Assembly (NCBI GenBank): GCA_964644025.1 | Contig: CAZXVW010000214.1 | Location: 1-6,651, forward strand | Source: CAZXVW01 sp964644025 | Lineage (GTDB): Bacteria; Acidobacteriota; Terriglobia; Bryobacterales; Bryobacteraceae | Length of the DNA: 6,651 nucleotides | Direction of reading: 5' to 3' | Shown here: one piece after another, positions 6,425 through 6,651 of the stretch | How positions within the stretch are numbered: the first letter of the stretch is position 1 | Layout: each line of letters opens with the position of its first letter | Position numbers and translations under genes: made by a program | The notes under the pieces: model-generated | Seen by the model: only the letters and a program-made list of their open reading frames with translations | Database searches by the model: none | Told to the model about the DNA's origin: nothing

Positions 6425-6651
6425 ATGAGGAAGACGCGATTGATCTGGCTGGTTTTGATGCTGCTGGCGTTGGGAGTGCCAGGGAAGACGGCAGACGTGG
6501 GGCCGGTGAGGCGGCCGACCGCGGCCGAGATCGCGGCGCGAATGGTACGAATGGACGCCTGGCGCAGATCGGCATTGCGGAACTACACCGTGCTGCGGCG
6601 ATATGTTTTCGACAATCCGCGGATACACAAGCACGCGGAGATGACGGTGGA
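6425..6651 (+). CDS. Exported protein, N-terminal part, cut by window edge
   Basis: An ATG 8 bases after the receptor stop begins a frame that stays open for 75 codons to the edge. It has a clear signal peptide: basic MRKTR, a hydrophobic core (LIWLVLMLLALGV) and a small-residue region near residues 19-23. The mature part starts with charged, helical sequence (AAEIAARMVRMDAWRR) and then NYTVLRRYVFDN and KHAEMTV. This pattern recalls uncharacterised acidobacterial periplasmic proteins related to lipoprotein-sorting (LolA/RseB-like) folds, but only the first third or less is visible and I hold that loosely. The ribosome binding site is weak (GCGGTGG region), and the tight spacing suggests translational coupling to the receptor. 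It is therefore probably a partner of the receptor under the same TetR control. Confidence 0.7.
   Translation, partial: MRKTRLIWLVLMLLALGVPGKTADVGPVRRPTAAEIAARMVRMDAWRRSALRNYTVLRRYVFDNPRIHKHAEMTV

Noticed and set aside
1..6651. CRISPR array, tRNA, rRNA or insertion sequence
   Set aside because: No regularly spaced repeats, tRNA-like cloverleaf, ribosomal sequence, transposase or terminal inverted repeats were seen on reading both strands.

Overview
The window looks like a fragment of an acidobacterial genome, most likely the Bryobacterales/Solibacter side of the phylum, and probably from a draft or metagenomic assembly. The evidence is the high G+C content, a TonB-dependent receptor of the Oar-like type with an N-terminal carboxypeptidase-regulatory-like domain (a hallmark expansion in these soil bacteria), two radical SAM proteins that resemble families I associate with acidobacteria, and a run of ten N inside the receptor gene. 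The taxonomic call is an inference from gene style, not from a marker gene.

The layout is two divergent units around a roughly 410-base intergenic region (2717-3126). On the minus strand a two-gene unit runs leftwards: a 436-residue radical SAM/SPASM protein (2716 to 1406), then 111 bases, then a second, unrelated 321-residue radical SAM protein (1294 to 329) with its own cysteine-rich tail. The leftmost 328 bases hold no gene I can defend. On the plus strand a TetR-family regulator (3127-3819) is followed after 65 bases by an Oar-like TonB-dependent outer-membrane receptor (3885-6416). Eight bases later comes a secreted protein that is cut off by the right edge (6425 onward).

The clearest regulatory signal is a perfect 16-base palindrome (3078-3093). 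It lies just downstream of a sigma-70-like promoter (3046-3073) and upstream of the TetR start, so it should overlap the transcription start. It reads as an autoregulatory TetR operator that would also control the receptor and the exported protein behind it. I infer that the plus-strand genes form one regulated uptake or cell-envelope unit. The radical SAM pair may be a peptide- or small-molecule-modifying pathway, but no substrate gene can be identified. Whether the two divergent units are functionally linked cannot be settled from this window.
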